DNA of 64,000 nucleotides from Antedon mediterranea (taxonomy: Eukaryota > Echinodermata > Crinoidea > Comatulida > Antedonidae), in NCBI RefSeq assembly GCF_964355755.1, contig NC_092670.1, positions 34,089,795-34,153,794 of the forward strand, written 5' to 3'. Both the position numbers and the translations under genes were made by a program. The notes under the pieces are model-generated. The model was not told the origin of the DNA. It worked only from the letters and a program-made list of their open reading frames with translations, and did no database searches. Shown here piece by piece: positions 13,301 to 28,300 of the stretch. Positions within the stretch are counted from its first letter, which is position 1. The number at the start of each line of letters is the position of its first letter.

Positions 13301-16300
13301 TTTGCCCTCGGAGTATTGTCCAGGTCCAGGAGGTAGTTGTCCTACGGGGAGTATTGTGTCAGAGGTAGTTGTCCGCGGGGTAATTACCCGGGGGAGGGGG
13401 GGGGGGTAATTCTCCGGGGGGTAATTGTCAGGGGTAATTGTTCCTAGGGGTAATTGTCCGGGGAGAGTTGTCCAGGGGTTAGTTGTCCTACGGAGGTAGT
13501 TGTCCTAAAAGATTATTTGCCCTCGGAGTATTGTCCAGGAAGTAGTTGTCCTACGGGGAGTATTGTGTCAGAGGTAGTTGTCCGCGGGGTAATTACCCGG
13601 GGGGGGGGAGAGTAATTCTCCGGGGGGTAATTGTCAGGGGGTAATTGTTCCTAGGGGTAATTGTCCGGGGGGTAGTTGTCCAGGGGGTAGTTGTCCAGGG
13701 GTTAGTTGTCCTACAGAGGTAGTTGTCCTAAAAGATTATTTTCCCTCGGAGTATTGTCCAGGAAGTAGTTGTCCTACGGGGAGTATTGTGTCAGAGTTAG
13801 TTGACCGCGGGGTAATTACCCAGGGGGGGGGGGGTAATTCTCCGGGGGTAATTGTCAGGGGGTAATTGTTCCTAGGGGTAATTGTCCGGGGGGTAGTTGT
13901 CCAGGGGGTAGTTGTCCAGGGGTTAGTTGTCCTACGGAGGTAGTTGTCCTATAAGATTATTTGCCCTCGGAGTATTGTCCAGGAAGTAGTTGTCCTACGG
14001 GGAGTATTGTGTCAGTGGTAGTTGTCCGCGGGGTAATTACCTGGGGGGGGGGGGTAATTGTCCGGGGGGTTATTGTCCGGGGGGTAATTTTTCCTAGGGG
14101 GTAATTGTCCGGGGGGTAGTTGTCCAGGGGGTAGTTGTCCTAAGGGGGTTGTTGTCCTAAGGGGGTAGTTGTCCGGGGGGTATTTGTCCGGGGGGTAGTT
14201 GTCCTAAAGGGGTAGTTGTCCTAAGTGGGTAGTGGTCCAGGTGGTGGTTGTCCGGGGGTAGTTTTCCGGGGGGTAAATGTCCAGGGGGTGAATATCCGGA
14301 TACGCCACATACTATCTATTTCCAAAGTATAATAATAGGAATTTGGTAATACAGCATCTAATTTAAATCACATGTGGTGCCTGTACTGTATCATATAAGG
14401 TTAGGTTAAGAGTAATGTGCTGTAGTTTAAGATTATTGTTGCATTTTTAAAAAATAGAAAGTTGTATGTAATTTATTATCAATGATAATTTTTGTATGTG
14501 GAAGAATGTTGCTTCATCCGCGGTTTGTCAGACTAGTCATTATTTTACGTGGGATACCGATAAAGCTTGGTTTCCACTAGAAAAACTAGATGTGTAAACG
14601 CAACGATGTTAACGCAACGCAAGCGAGTTGACCAATGCATGACAAGCGACAGTACGAATAATCCAACGTTTGAGTAATCAATTGACTTGCGTCGCGCTTT
14701 AAGTCCTTGGGAACCAAGCTTACCAATCTAATTCTAATGAATATCAAAGAGGTATACAGTAGTTGAATATAAATTGCGTGTTAGTTTGTCCGTGGATGAA
14801 TTCTACTTTATCCGCGCGCGGTTTGTCGAGACTCGCCATCATGTTTAAAGCTTGGTTTCCACTATAGCGACGCAACCTACGCAACGTAAAAAAATGCCTT
14901 TCCGATAATTGTGTTTGCCCCCGCCTCCTGCGTGAAATCAAACCTGCGATGTTTGCAGCGCTGTTGCGTCGTCGGTTCCCACTTGTGATTACGCAATACA
15001 GCACTTTGCGTCAATACGTCATTGCGTTGCGTTGCGTCACTCGTGGGAACCAAGCTTTATTTGCGTGGGATACCGATGTAGCACAAGTTGAAACGCATCA
15101 ACGAAAAATTATTAGTACTGGTCACGCATACCTATGTAAATCAATAATACGAAGACAGGACAGGCTCTGCGACATTCTTCAATATACGAACATAACACGA
15201 TGATTTATCCGTGTGTAGGCCGAAACAAATCGTAATGAGATAGTTTGCAGAATGGTTAAACTGAAGAGGTGACCCAATTCAGAAAAGAAGTTCTATACGG
15301 ATTTAACTCGGAAGAATTACAGTATTTAATTTATGAAGCTGTTGGTATAAAACATCGGTTCATAATCAAAACACTATAGGTCAATAATATAAATCATTGT
15401 ACAATCATCCACTATATAAATAGTACTGTACATTTGTTTATGGAAAATCCAGTACTGTATATCATACCAGAAAAGAAGGGATTGACATAAAAGTTTGTGG
15501 AATAGGTTGTTTACAAAATGTGTCCATGGTCAGAATTGAAACAGTCGGAATTTAATTTAAAAATCACTAATCTTTAAGTTATCTTCTAAAGGAGTATGAA
15601 AGCTAACAGTAATGTAGTAGACCAACACATTTTGTGCTGTAGGCCTATTACGGAAATTTACTATGATAATGAGGAAATATAGATACCAATATATAAAATA
15701 AATATAGATATCAAACTACTAAACCTAAATGTAATGGCTCATAGGTCATAATAATAAGACCATATATTATCTAGGCCTAACCCCAAGTTGAGGATAACTA
15801 TGTATAGGCCTACAAAGGCCGAAATCAATCGTCTTCAGAAATATGTTTTGTGCGCCATTACTTTCTCAAACCGTAGGCTAGGCCTACACGACCCACAATC
15901 AGCTCTCTAATTATTACCAAACTTCATTGTTTGCCGTACCTTCCAGTGATTCATAATAGTTTGCCTTTTTATCAAACTTTTAGAACCGTAAACAACTTTA
16001 AGGAAGGTTAAACAAATATTTATCAATAAAGAAACCAGGGATTTTTTCAGTCGGTCGCATTTATTTAATCAAAATAGTGGGTAAGTGAATCATGAACAAA
16101 GAAAGACCAAGTAATCGACTAAATAATGCCTTAATTATTAGAAAATAATTTACTATTACTGTATAAGCAGCATTTACGACATTTCCACTAGGTACATACT
16201 GTAATGACTGGTTTTATATAGAAGAGAAGGGTGAAATTTCACTCACTCCATGGTATTATGCCTACTACTACTATGCATTTATCCCGTGTTGTTTGTTTAT

Positions 16301-19300
16301 TATATATCAGGCTTGTAACTAGAATTGTTATGGAGGGGTTTGAATATGGAAAATTGGAGCCTTTGATGGACCAAACAATTGAATTAGAATGATAATTGAA
16401 TCTGAATTATACTGGGTCGGGCCTATGCAAGATTTAGGTGGCAGGTTGCGCGCGCGTACCACTACTGATGAACACCACCCACAGTCGATTTTTTTGGCTA
16501 CGGTCCTGCAATCGTCTTGCCTTCACATAACACATTAAACGAAAAAGTGAGTTGAAGTTGTAATTGTCAGGAAATGTGTTTAGTACCGTACTAAATCCAA
16601 AGTGTTCGGAAATAACAACGTAAACAACATAAGCATTGCGTTGGAGTAACAAATATCAGTTAATCTCTTTTCCTAATAATAATTGTTTTCATTAATAATT
16701 TGTTTTTGAAGCTATCATCATTATGAACTGTAACATTGATGTTATTAGAGAAAATCCCTTTTTTCGACGCTTATTTTGACGGTGACATTTATTTCGACGA
16801 TGACGTTTATTCGACGATGTCGCTTATTTTGACGGTGACGTTTGTTTCGGCGGTGACGTTTATTTCGACAATAAAATGACGCTTATTCCTATGATGATGT
16901 TTATTTCTACGATGACGCTTATTTCTATGATAACGCTTATTTAGACAATGAATTGGCGGTGATAGGCCTACCTATTTTGACGATGATGCGTTGTGTGACA
17001 GGGAGTTCCCGATCTAAAGCTCATTTTGTAAAATCATTTAGGATTTCAGGAATTTGAACACCGGACTGCTATTAAACTTTGATGGGTAGTCCTTTAACCC
17101 GGGCCGAATGAACATGGGATCCTTGTAATACCGCCACACTAAAAGGTGGCCCCGACAAAGCTTTCACTGAATGGATTATAATATCTCTAGATGTTATTCA
17201 ATATGTCATTACCGGAGATTCCCCCGACTATTCATGTTTTGTTCCGTTGAGTATTTGCCTCTCTTTTGTTGTCGGTAATGGTCGTGCCTTATATTGACAC
17301 CACTTCCTGGATTAGATAGCAAGACGAGGGGCTAACTAATCCATCGGTAAACTTTTATGTCTCCCGTCTGTCGGACATTGGGGCTACTTGACCCATCTAC
17401 AATCACGTGACCTAGTTAATTCAGGTTTTTTTTTAGGTTGCACACAAAGATGGGAACTAGTTTCACAAAAAAAGGTTGCCTTTGATCTGCTCGCAAAGGT
17501 GTATTTACATGTGGTCCCAATTTTGTTTAGAGCCATAGGTCGAAACACTGTATATGGCCGTAATTGTGTTTGTATGTTTTGTTTGATTGCAATAAATTCA
17601 AAGTGTAATGTCTTCATTTCCGCTTCAATGATAATAACTTAATTTGGTAACAACATTATTGACAAGATATTGTGTGTGGTAAAATTCTTGGCGATGAAGA
17701 GTGACGTACAGCGTGTTACAAACTATGACGTAATGCTTGTAACATGTGACGTACAACGTAACGTTGATTAATACATTATACTATTTCTTGTTTAATATTA
17801 TATAATTATTTAAGGCTATGGCAAAAAATAATATCATGTGTAGGCCTAATGCTGTATTTAGGATATTACCTATAATACTATGCAAACTATGTATAAATAT
17901 ATTCGAAACATGACATTTCTTTTTTATTACTTACAGACAAAAACGACGATAATTGACAACCCAACGTTCCACACACCTTTACAAGTAGATAGGCTGAACG
18001 GAGTAAGAACGTATCGTCCATACATGACGACACTGGAAGCTCTGCAAGACAAAGAGAAAAAGAAAAGGAGAAAGAAAATACTCATAATCGCATGTCTTTT
18101 TATATTTCTTCTCACCATTTGTGCTGTTTCAGTAGCGCTGGCGCTAACAGGTAGGCCATAAAGTTATCATTTTAGTAAACCGCTACCAAAAACCGCCCAG
18201 ATCTTCTCCTCCCTTCTGCATTTCTTACCGAATAAGTATATTTAAGATAGATTGCCTCCCTGAAAAAAATAATTCTTAACAGTGTTGTTGTTGAATATGC
18301 CATTTTATGTCACCTAATAGTTATTCACTTTGACCAAAAATTGGGTCGGAAAAAAAAGTAATGTCTAAAAAACTGTAATTTAAAGCAAAAAATAGTCAAA
18401 TTGGCTGTTAGCCAATGGGTTTTTGTTTGCATTTAACCATTTATTTTGTCATTTTATAAGTGGAAACATTTAATTTTTTCGGATTTTTTTTCTTTATTAA
18501 TTAAAAAACTACAAATAATCTATATTCAATATCTGATTTTATTAATTTTTATTTTTCATGTTTTTGGAGGACAATACATCTCACAGTTAATACCGATACA
18601 TTTTAAAGCTTTTGAAATAATTTTCACTCTACCTTTTTCTGTAAACGATTGAATTGTATATTTTCATTTTGAGCTATCAGAAGCAAGTTGTGAGCATGCG
18701 CAGTGAAATGATTGAAGACACCTGGTTTTGACATAGCGCGTAACAGGTGCCCATCCGTTACCCATAAATGTAGCGTTAAATGGGCCCTAATGAATTAAAA
18801 TATTTTTTTATTTTTTGCAGTGATATGATTATTAGATTAACATCAGTTTTTGATAATGTCGTCTGAAAGATATCTCAAGACACTTTAATTGTTAACATAG
18901 GCTTAATATTGGTAATGTTAGTTGTGGTAGGAGTTTTAGTCCGCCTCCGTTTAGACACGCCTCAAAGGTCTTTGGGACGCCGAAGTTATTACCGGTTGTT
19001 AAAAATAATTTAAACAACAAAAGCTTGTGGAAATTCATCTATATGGATACGGTTGCAATAGGCCTAAAAACCAGCCGAAAAAAAATAAGAGGACAATCAA
19101 TAGAATTGAAGATTATTACTGGTTGTTTAATATTTCTTGGTGTTGTTTTTGCATATTTTTTACATCCCTGAGCTGGTTTATTATAAACAATGTTTTGAAA
19201 TAAAAATATTTAACTAGATTTTTAACTCGTCACCAGACGAGTTAGGTGATCTCTGTTTCAAGATTGTATCGTGTTATTGGTCACATTTTGAAGTTGTCAC

Positions 19301-22300
19301 TAAAGAACCTAATTAGTGTTATTTAAATGAGCATGCGTATGGTTCTGCTAAATTTTAATATTTCGTAGCAGACTGCTGGTAGCGTCGTCAGACCGAAAGA
19401 TGACTACTAGTCCTACCGTATATGACCAATTGTGACGAAAGAAAATTTCAATTTTGGGGCAATAATGGCGATAACAATTTGTTTGCTGTACCCTTTTAAA
19501 TGTAACAATTTTACGGCCTTATAAATTTACATTCTTTCTCACTATTCAATGTTATGTTCGCCTGGTGTGAAGTTCAGTAGAGAGAAGGAGAAACATTATG
19601 TATTATCACATGATCCCCTTAAGGTACTCTACATACATGATTGTACATACCTGGTGAAAATGTAACAGAATCCACCAAGGGAGGCAAATAAATTGTTCAA
19701 AGGTTATGGCCCTACTATCATGTCTCTCACCATAATTAAATAAGATCGCACAAGATATATTTTAAGAGGAGATTGATTAAATGACACACTGTACTAAGTA
19801 TAGCCTACTTAAGGCCAGTTTACACAGGCGAGCGATTAACGGTAATAACAATAGAACGTCATTTCTTATGACCATCTTATGACCAGTTTACACAAAACGC
19901 GGAGCGGACAGGTCAGAATAGAGAGAGATTCTATGTGTGACTTACAGGCTATGCGGTTTTCCGATTACTCTCCAGTGAAATGAGCGTGATAAAACATGAT
20001 GGTGTAACATTTATATAATTATAGTCCCTATTCGGTGGACATCGCCATTAGTGGAAACTTTGTTGGGTCTCGGCGTTGTCCTCCTTAAAGCTTCGTTCCC
20101 ACTAGAATGTAACGCCAGGTTTTAACCAATGACAAGCGAAGTTATAGACAGTTAGCAATCAAAAGCGAATAAGCCATCGCTTGTGATTGGTCAATTCACT
20201 TGCGTTGCGTTACGTCCTTGCGTTGCGTCGCTAGTGGGAACCACGCTTTTAGCTTGGTTCCCACTAGGATGCAACGTAAGGACGTAAGCCGCAGCCGAAT
20301 TGACCAATCACAAGCAACAGGAATAATCCTCACTTTTGATTGGTCAATTGCGTTATAAATACGGGTTCTATCATTTTCTACATAATTATAAACCTCATCA
20401 AGGAGTCCGACGTTTGCTTCTTCGTTTGTGATTCAAAGCTATTTCTATGTGAGCATGCGCGCCGGCTCATAATTTAAGTTCCATTTCCATGGTTTATACT
20501 AATTTATTTTGTAAATATTTGAAGTAATCGGGGCCTTGGATGCGCTTTAATTTGTGTGTTTAATAATACGGTATTTTAAAATCTAAACCAATACATATAT
20601 TTATTAAATGATATCAGTGTTGATGGTCAATCTCGTACGAATGCAAGGTCGTCGACGACGGCAAAAAAAATATGCTGGCTGACGATCAAAATATAAGTAA
20701 AAGCGTATAATACCGTACATTAAAATACTGACGACGGCATTTAGTGACATTTTTTTTTAATTTATGGTTTTTTGTTCATATTTCTTTTTCTAATATCTGC
20801 GTAAATCAACGTAATATGAACACCCGGTTCTCGGTACTGTATCTCCGCGACAAAAAATGTTCCCGTTATCATAGGAAAATTCCATAATACAGCATCTTAT
20901 TTGTACCACGTGTGGTTCATGTATCATGTAAAGCTAGAGAGTTGGGTATGGTCTATGATACACGATACATGTGAATAATATGAAGATACTTAGTATTATC
21001 GAAAGTTATCTGTCATATTTCTTTGCAGTATTTAAGAAAACTCCGACGATCGAGGATAAAAATATACCATCAGCTGTACCATCAAGCATTCCATATAATA
21101 TGTTAACAACCTTATATCCAGGTAAGTCAAGAAGCAATGTAACAAATCAATCATCCAATGATAAAAAAAAAATGCCTAAATAATTTTAATCGTCCTATAC
21201 TTTAAAATATTTCTCTGCTACCGTACATAATCGCTTAGTATTCAAAAAGTTATAGGGTGCTACCAAGCAGACGAAAGATACACTGAACAAAAAAACAAAA
21301 GTATTAATCACATCATTTTTATTATTCCATTCTAATTGACTATTGGCAATTTATTTAATTGTTCATATATTTGGTTCCTCAATTAGTTGACAACTGATGA
21401 TATTTCCATTTAGCAAGCGCCATGGTATGTCTGGTTTGAATGACTGTAATTATTTATCATGATAACATTCTTAATTTCCAGACCTATTTCATACCGTTAT
21501 TCAATATAGAGCATACATAACGAACTACACTTTAAGGCATTTAACTATTGCAACGCATTTCAAAAACACAAGTTCGTGTCTGTTTCTGTTTTGTCATAAC
21601 TCCCTTTTGGCTATGGTACGTCAGACGAGTTTAATTATGCCTAACGGACCGTAGATGTCTTATTTTACGGCAATTATGTTTATTATACGGACCAAAGAGA
21701 CCTTCAAAATACAAAGTATTTCATTATTATAGTGTGATATTGACCGGGGTGGCATCCCGGGTGTGTACGTCGAGAACAAGGGCTCAATGTTCTCTAAAGT
21801 TTGGTTCCCATCTAACAGGCAACGCAAGCGAATGACCAATCACAAAATCCATCGTTTTTATTGGTCAATTCGCTTACGTTGCGGCTTACGCCCTTGCATT
21901 GCGTCCTACACTATCAAACTGGTTTGACAACAAACAAATGTGATTTGCCCAAATATGATAGTGATATGACGTCATCGTGTCCATATATGGGCACATTACA
22001 TGTTTTGTCACATAAAGTGTGATAGTGTAGACAGAGCTTTACAGACACAAGGAGGCTACAATAGCTAACATCTTATTAAATAGGCCTATTCATTTTTTAT
22101 TAAAACATTAATTTATTTCCATCCGTTACCTAAAAATCTCTGAAAACCTTATGCAGCAATAACTCTTTCTAAAAATATTATCGTTCCTTCTGCCCATTCT
22201 TAACTTCAAAATATTCAATTTCAATTTGTTCTTAATTCGTTTTCTTAAATTATGTGTAATATTATTAAACCAACAAATTATAGTATAGCTCGATAACATA

Positions 22301-25300
22301 CGATTTTTACTTAAATATCTTAACTATTTTCTGTAGCCTACTGTTACATCTAATATGTTAAAATAGTTTCCTTATTACGTAAATTATTATAAGCAAACAT
22401 TTGACTTGTTCACAAATTCCTTAAATATAAAACGTTTCCTGCTCTGTGTGAAGCATAACATTCGTGCTTCATATCAACATTTGATTTATCGAAATGTAAT
22501 GTATGAGGTGATGGAATGTTAAAGAAACATACAAGATTTATAGTTACGATACATCCTCGTCAGGGAAAAATGTAGGCACGAGGTACCACGGGGGATTGAG
22601 CTAGCTACCTTTCGGCCTAGCCATTTAGACCTATTTCTACACAAACCGTAAATGTTGTCAATTCATTCAAAATCCTGTAGTCTGGGCTCCAGACGGAGTT
22701 TTGTCTTAATATTAATAAAAATATAAATATGTTGACACATATGGCGTTTCGTACGTGTATTACTTGAGTTTGGATGTATTATCAACGACGACGTATAGAA
22801 TGACATAAAAAAGACAATAAATACAGACTTGGAGCAAGTCTAAAAATCCTGTGGAGGCGAACAACCTCCACAGTTTTAAATCAGTGAGTTTTTGGGAGAA
22901 GGGAGACCAAGGCTGGTATTTCATAACACAAGAACAACAAAATACTAGTTCAAGTTCAGGCGGTTCAGAACGATCGGCCTCCTCATGGAATTCAGCTATA
23001 ATATAATCATTCCTCAGATTGTGAAGGGGGTTGCTAATAAAAACATAATTTCTTCATGACTTAAAATGATGGTTGAGAGAAACGTGTCTTCTGATTCTTT
23101 CACAATTCGGCACCAGAAAATTTAAAATAAAATCATAATTATCTAAATTTAAACGAGGCTTTCATGTGAAACTAAAGCTCCACCCTTGTGGAATGAAACG
23201 CTGTTAAATTGAACTAGACATGTAACTCGTCACTTTGACGAGTTTGGTTATCCGCCGCGCAAGTGGTGCAACATTAACATTAAGGGGATAGGTTGAGGAC
23301 AAAAGGAAGTGTTCACGTTGGCATTATGACCTGAACTGAAGAATATGATATGTTGTTATTGCTGAATTTTATTATTTAAATTCATATATAGTATATACAC
23401 AGTATAATCTGTATCCATATCACATACAGTGTAGAATAGGTGAAATTACGGGACCCGCTATTTATTGCAATTTTTAACATGTTGACGGTTTTAAAATGAA
23501 ACGCGAAGGTAGCAATTCCGAAAGCAAATTATCTCAGCAACAACGTATTAGCGTGTAGAAGAAATTTGAATACGTGAAATATTGATGCGCGCTCTTTTAA
23601 ATGTAATGAATTATGACGCAAAAGATGAAAATACGACCTTTTTTATTTAACTGGCCATATGATGACGTCAAAACATCCGATTGGCAACATTTTTACATAA
23701 TTTCGTATCTACAATCCAATAGCTTCCAGAAAAAATTTTAATCGTGATTATCACATTTTATTCTTACGAGCTATAATAAAATTTACTGTAAAGATGAAAT
23801 TGATGCCACATGTGATTTAAATTTTTAGGCATGATGACGTCAAAAAAATTAAAATATTTTTAACTCCTGCGAAAGATACTTGATTGACCTAGACAATATC
23901 AAAATCGGGGTGAAAATGGAAAACGGATAAGTGGAGATGCGCTCTATTCAATGTGATGGTCTACGACGAAAGATACAAAAATCCTAAATTTTATATTCCC
24001 GTGGCCATACGATGACGTCACAATGTCCGGTTAGCCATATTAATACCTGATCCGATATCTACAACTCATCTACTTCTAGAATATGTCATCCACAAAAATT
24101 TGACCGTCTAGTTTAGAAATTATGACTGTTTAAAAAAAGGCATATTTTAAACGAATTTTTTAACCTTTTCATAAAAAACGCGCGCAAATTGTCCAATTCG
24201 ACGTGCTCGTATGACGTATCTTTAAGTCGAAATTGTTTAAAATTTGGTAAAATTACTAGAAAAGGCTGGAAAAACATAAATCACGCGAAAAAAATACGTT
24301 TTCAATGCTACGTGCGCACCGCACACGTAAAAATGTGCGCACGCGTGGGAATTTTTGACATGCTTAAAACGACATGAAACGCGTAGAAAGTTGATTAGAA
24401 ATTAATTTTGCGCATTTTGAAATTTTAAATGCGCGTGCGCGCGTAACTTTGTGTAAAACACGGAATTGTTTTTCAACAGAAAGTTAGCGCATAATATAAA
24501 TTAAACTTTTGCAAAGTTTCAAGTTGAAATGTTATTTGGTTGTCGAGCTATGTTAAATACGACAAAATCGTTAAATCGCGCGTAAGTCACGTTGCGCAAT
24601 TGTAAACGTGATGAAAAGCTTCGCTTGACGACGTTACGTAAATGTCAATATGTTAAGATAGTTACCGAAATGTTATGTTTGCGAGTTTTAGAGAAAAGCG
24701 TTACACAAAAATCATACATGATGATTTCGTACAATCACAAGAGGTTATCCTGCAACTTCGTTGCGGATAACCAATTAAATAGTTTCATCTTATCACACTT
24801 CTATTCAATATCATTACAACCCCGTGTATGTGATTCTGTAATACTTAAAGACCCCTTCCCTGCAATTTTGGACGTTTTTTGGAAAATAATACATATATAT
24901 CACTTTAAAAACATTAAACCATGTCATTCCTTGTCTTAAATGTACGTTTTATGGTAAATTATGATAAAAAGTGAGAAACAATGCACTACCTAAGTAGCTC
25001 GCGGCGATCGACCTCTCGTGGACGGTCTTAGGCCTAGCCTAGCTAGGCTTAGTTTTGTAGGCCTAGCTGGTAAACATCGGTAACGTACGAACATCGTACG
25101 CGAGCTATATACCTAGCCTGACGTTGTATAGTTGCTGCATTAATTGTCTTTCTATTTTTGCCAGACTCCGTTGATACAAATTGGGGAAAACCCGGTAGTT
25201 TTGCTGAAAAGTTAGGAGTCTTCCATTTGTTTTGGCCTCACGATCGATCGAAAAGTGGGCGAATTACAGGTAAAAAACAAAAATATCAATCCGCGCGCAA

Positions 25301-28300
25301 TGCATTTTGGGATTTATAGCGGGCCGCTATAATTATTAGAATCGACTTATTTTTCACATTTTTAACCGTTTAAAGACGAAAAAAGTTATCGCAATAGGAC
25401 CATATAGTATTATTTTTACATTAAATATAGTTTGTGATCTTAAATTAGATCTAAAAAACGTAGGGAATGGGGCTTTAAATTTTAACTCCTATTTTGAGCC
25501 TCTGTTCAAGCTAATTCAATATGGACCCTGCTTGAATCAGGCGCTCGGGTTTCCAAATAGTATGCCGACAACGTGGGACTCACGCTGGGCCCGAGACATA
25601 TTTTTATCATGACCTAAACGTATGCCGTCTTCAATAGGTCATTGTTGTACTGATAGATCGTACAGAGGAATATTCTTTGATGCCATGGCATTGAATTCCA
25701 CGTTGATCTAAACCGCTTAATAATCATTTAAATTTGCTCAACTAGATAAAAATAAATTTATTAAGCCCTTATATAGAGATATAGAATGATATATTGTAAG
25801 TAGTATAATTGTTAGTTTTAATAATGTAATTACATCTTCTCTGTGGAAATAAATATCCTCACGGTAGCAATTTGTACGACGGCACAGAAGATGAGATACT
25901 ACGCCATGGTCACCTGAACAATATCCCCTTTTAATTACCCTACTCAAATTCATTTACTTGTTGTGCTTTCCCCGTTTATGTACGATTTTAGTTACATACT
26001 TCCCCAAAGTCTGTAAGTATTATCTTCGTTTGTCAGTCGACGTTTCGATTTTTGTCTGAATTTTAATTATATTTTAACTACAGTGTATTATTTTTTACGT
26101 ATGAAACGCCATGTGTACCAACATATTTGTCTTCAAGTGATGAGTTAGTATTAATGATATGTGATTTGTTGTTCTTTTTTTTCTTTCACTTTATTTTATT
26201 ACAGATACACAAGAAATGGTAGTTGTCGGTGTAGTACGATTAGATATAAGATTCCCTAGGTTACATTCTGAACAAGAGGACCTCACTAGGAAGTTCGTTT
26301 TAGCGGTAAGAAACAAATACAAAACATTCCCATGCAAACAGCGATGGCGACATGGGGTTTGATGATGTGGACGAAAGTTCTGTCGATAAATGTTAGGGGA
26401 GATTTACCAATGTCGGAAGAGGGGTGGGATATATGTAAATTAAGTGATTAAAATAGTAATTTCAATGTATTCTTGGGCGAGTTATGTCTCCGTGGACTCG
26501 TGACGATTTCCCAAAATTTGAAACAACACATTTTATTGGCTTTCCGTGGTTGGGCATGCGGACTATATACATGTCAGGAAAATCCAGACATCACATTTTC
26601 TTTTGTTTCAAAACAAGCAACAACGACACATTGCCATATTATTTTGTTCAAGCAATTACACCTTGGTTCCGCTTTAATCAATTAAGCCTCACGTTAAGGG
26701 CATACTTGAGATATCTTGACGGTCCATGGGAAACTGTTCCCTTGGTCAATGGTAAATCCTGACCAAATACAGCCTCGATTATTATCGTAAGATAATCATA
26801 GTTGAGCTACAATTGCCCACGGGTAAAAGCCCGCCAATTTAGGCGTTGCGAAAAGTTAAGTTAGAGATGTGGTTTGAGTTACGGCAACAATGTATTACTG
26901 ATCGTTGTTAAGGTCATTTAAGAGCCAGCGGCTAAAATCAAAACTTAATTAGATATATTCACACGTTGTTTGTAGAAGGAAATATGGCAATTTAAACTTT
27001 CTTTGGATAAACTCTAATAAATTAATATTGAAAACAATGTAACCAATTTTACAACCTTTTAGGTCAGCGCGTAAAATGAATTTGACCGATTTTATTTGCT
27101 TTATAATTTATCCTGTGTGTGCATTAGAGATTGAACACACATGTGCTTCGTAGTGTTAGTTGAAAATACAAACGTTGAGGGAGTTATGTTTACTAAATTA
27201 TGACTCAATCGTCTTGTTTTTTTTTTTGTCTTGTGTGAGTTCATCTCACGTTTATTTAAATTCTCATTGATAAATATTGTATACATATAAGTACATTTGT
27301 GACAAGTGTTTAAAGTAGTGAAAATACAGTTATATTTACATAATAGATACTTGAATTCAGTATTAACCATATTTGTTTTCATTTAACATTTTAGATACGA
27401 TGCTAATTAAAATTTAAAAATGAAGGATGGCGGTAAAATACATGATTAAAAATCCTTCTTGTTAAACTTAAACATCTTGTTTTTTTATTAAAAATGTATT
27501 GTCCCGAATAAACACTATTTGGTGACATTAAAATGGCATATTTAAAAAATATATATATTTTTTTTAAGGGGACATTTATATCTTTAAGAATAATACAACA
27601 AATTAAATTCCACTTTTTTTTATCTTTGCAGGTAGATAGTTTGTATAAAGATAGTTTAGTAAAGCAGTACTATGAGTCAACATCAGTAACCCAGTTAAGG
27701 TTAGAAAACAATTAAGAGTTTGCCTTTTATTACAACTTAAATGCGGTTTCACACGATGCAAATTATTCGCGCTCGTCGAAAAGCGTCAATATATATACAT
27801 ACATTCTATCTTCTTTGTTTTCTACCCTATACTATCTCCACCCTCTATTCACTAGCCTTGTGCCTCTTTTGTTTTATTTCATTCATTCCTGTCTGCGGGC
27901 AGCGCTTTCCTGATAATATCTATCTTTGTCCAAATACCTTCACTTGCACTAATGAAGGGCTAGTGTTGCCCGAAAGCTCTGCTAACTTTTCTGGCTGTTT
28001 TACTTTATAATTTTGATTTAGCTTTTCGCTTTTTTTGTATCTCCATTGAGATCCAACCACTGATACCCACAGCATTGTCATTTTGTATCTCCATTGAGAT
28101 CCAGCCACTGATACCCACAGCATTGTTATTTTGTATCTCCATTGAGATCCAGCCACTGATACCCACAGCATTGTCATTTTGTATCTCCATTGAGATCCAG
28201 CCACTGATACCCACAGCATTGTTATTTTGTATCTCCATTGAGATCCAGCCACTGATACCCACAGCATTGTTATTTTGTATCTCCATTGAGATCCAGCCAC

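Larger units (their letters stand above)
1329..17936 (+). other. Giant first intron of gene 1
   Basis: By the exon 1 model this 16.6-kb stretch is intron. It holds no convincing exon. Repeats listed separately occupy much of 5.2-17 kb. From 1.4 to 5.2 kb and from 7.9 to 9.8 kb I see only AT-rich single-copy-looking DNA with short TA runs (about 3856-3869) and TAGGCCTA palindromes. Open frames of 60-90 codons here lack domains. Confidence 0.45.

Noticed and set aside
14744-15203. 84-86 codon overlapping frames
   Set aside because: They cover a MITE with GACGCAAC repeats, open on both strands because of the inverted repeats.
24592-24939. 115-codon open frame
   Set aside because: It lies across the end of the CpG-rich interspersed repeat and the start of a TTAA-flanked MITE, with no domain or homologous exon.
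26473-26762. Two overlapping 70-92 codon frames in the intron between SEA exons 4 and 5
   Set aside because: The aromatic-rich peptide ([14 protein letters not shown]) looks intriguing, but it has no recognised domain, two frames overlap, and the SEA domain is complete without it.
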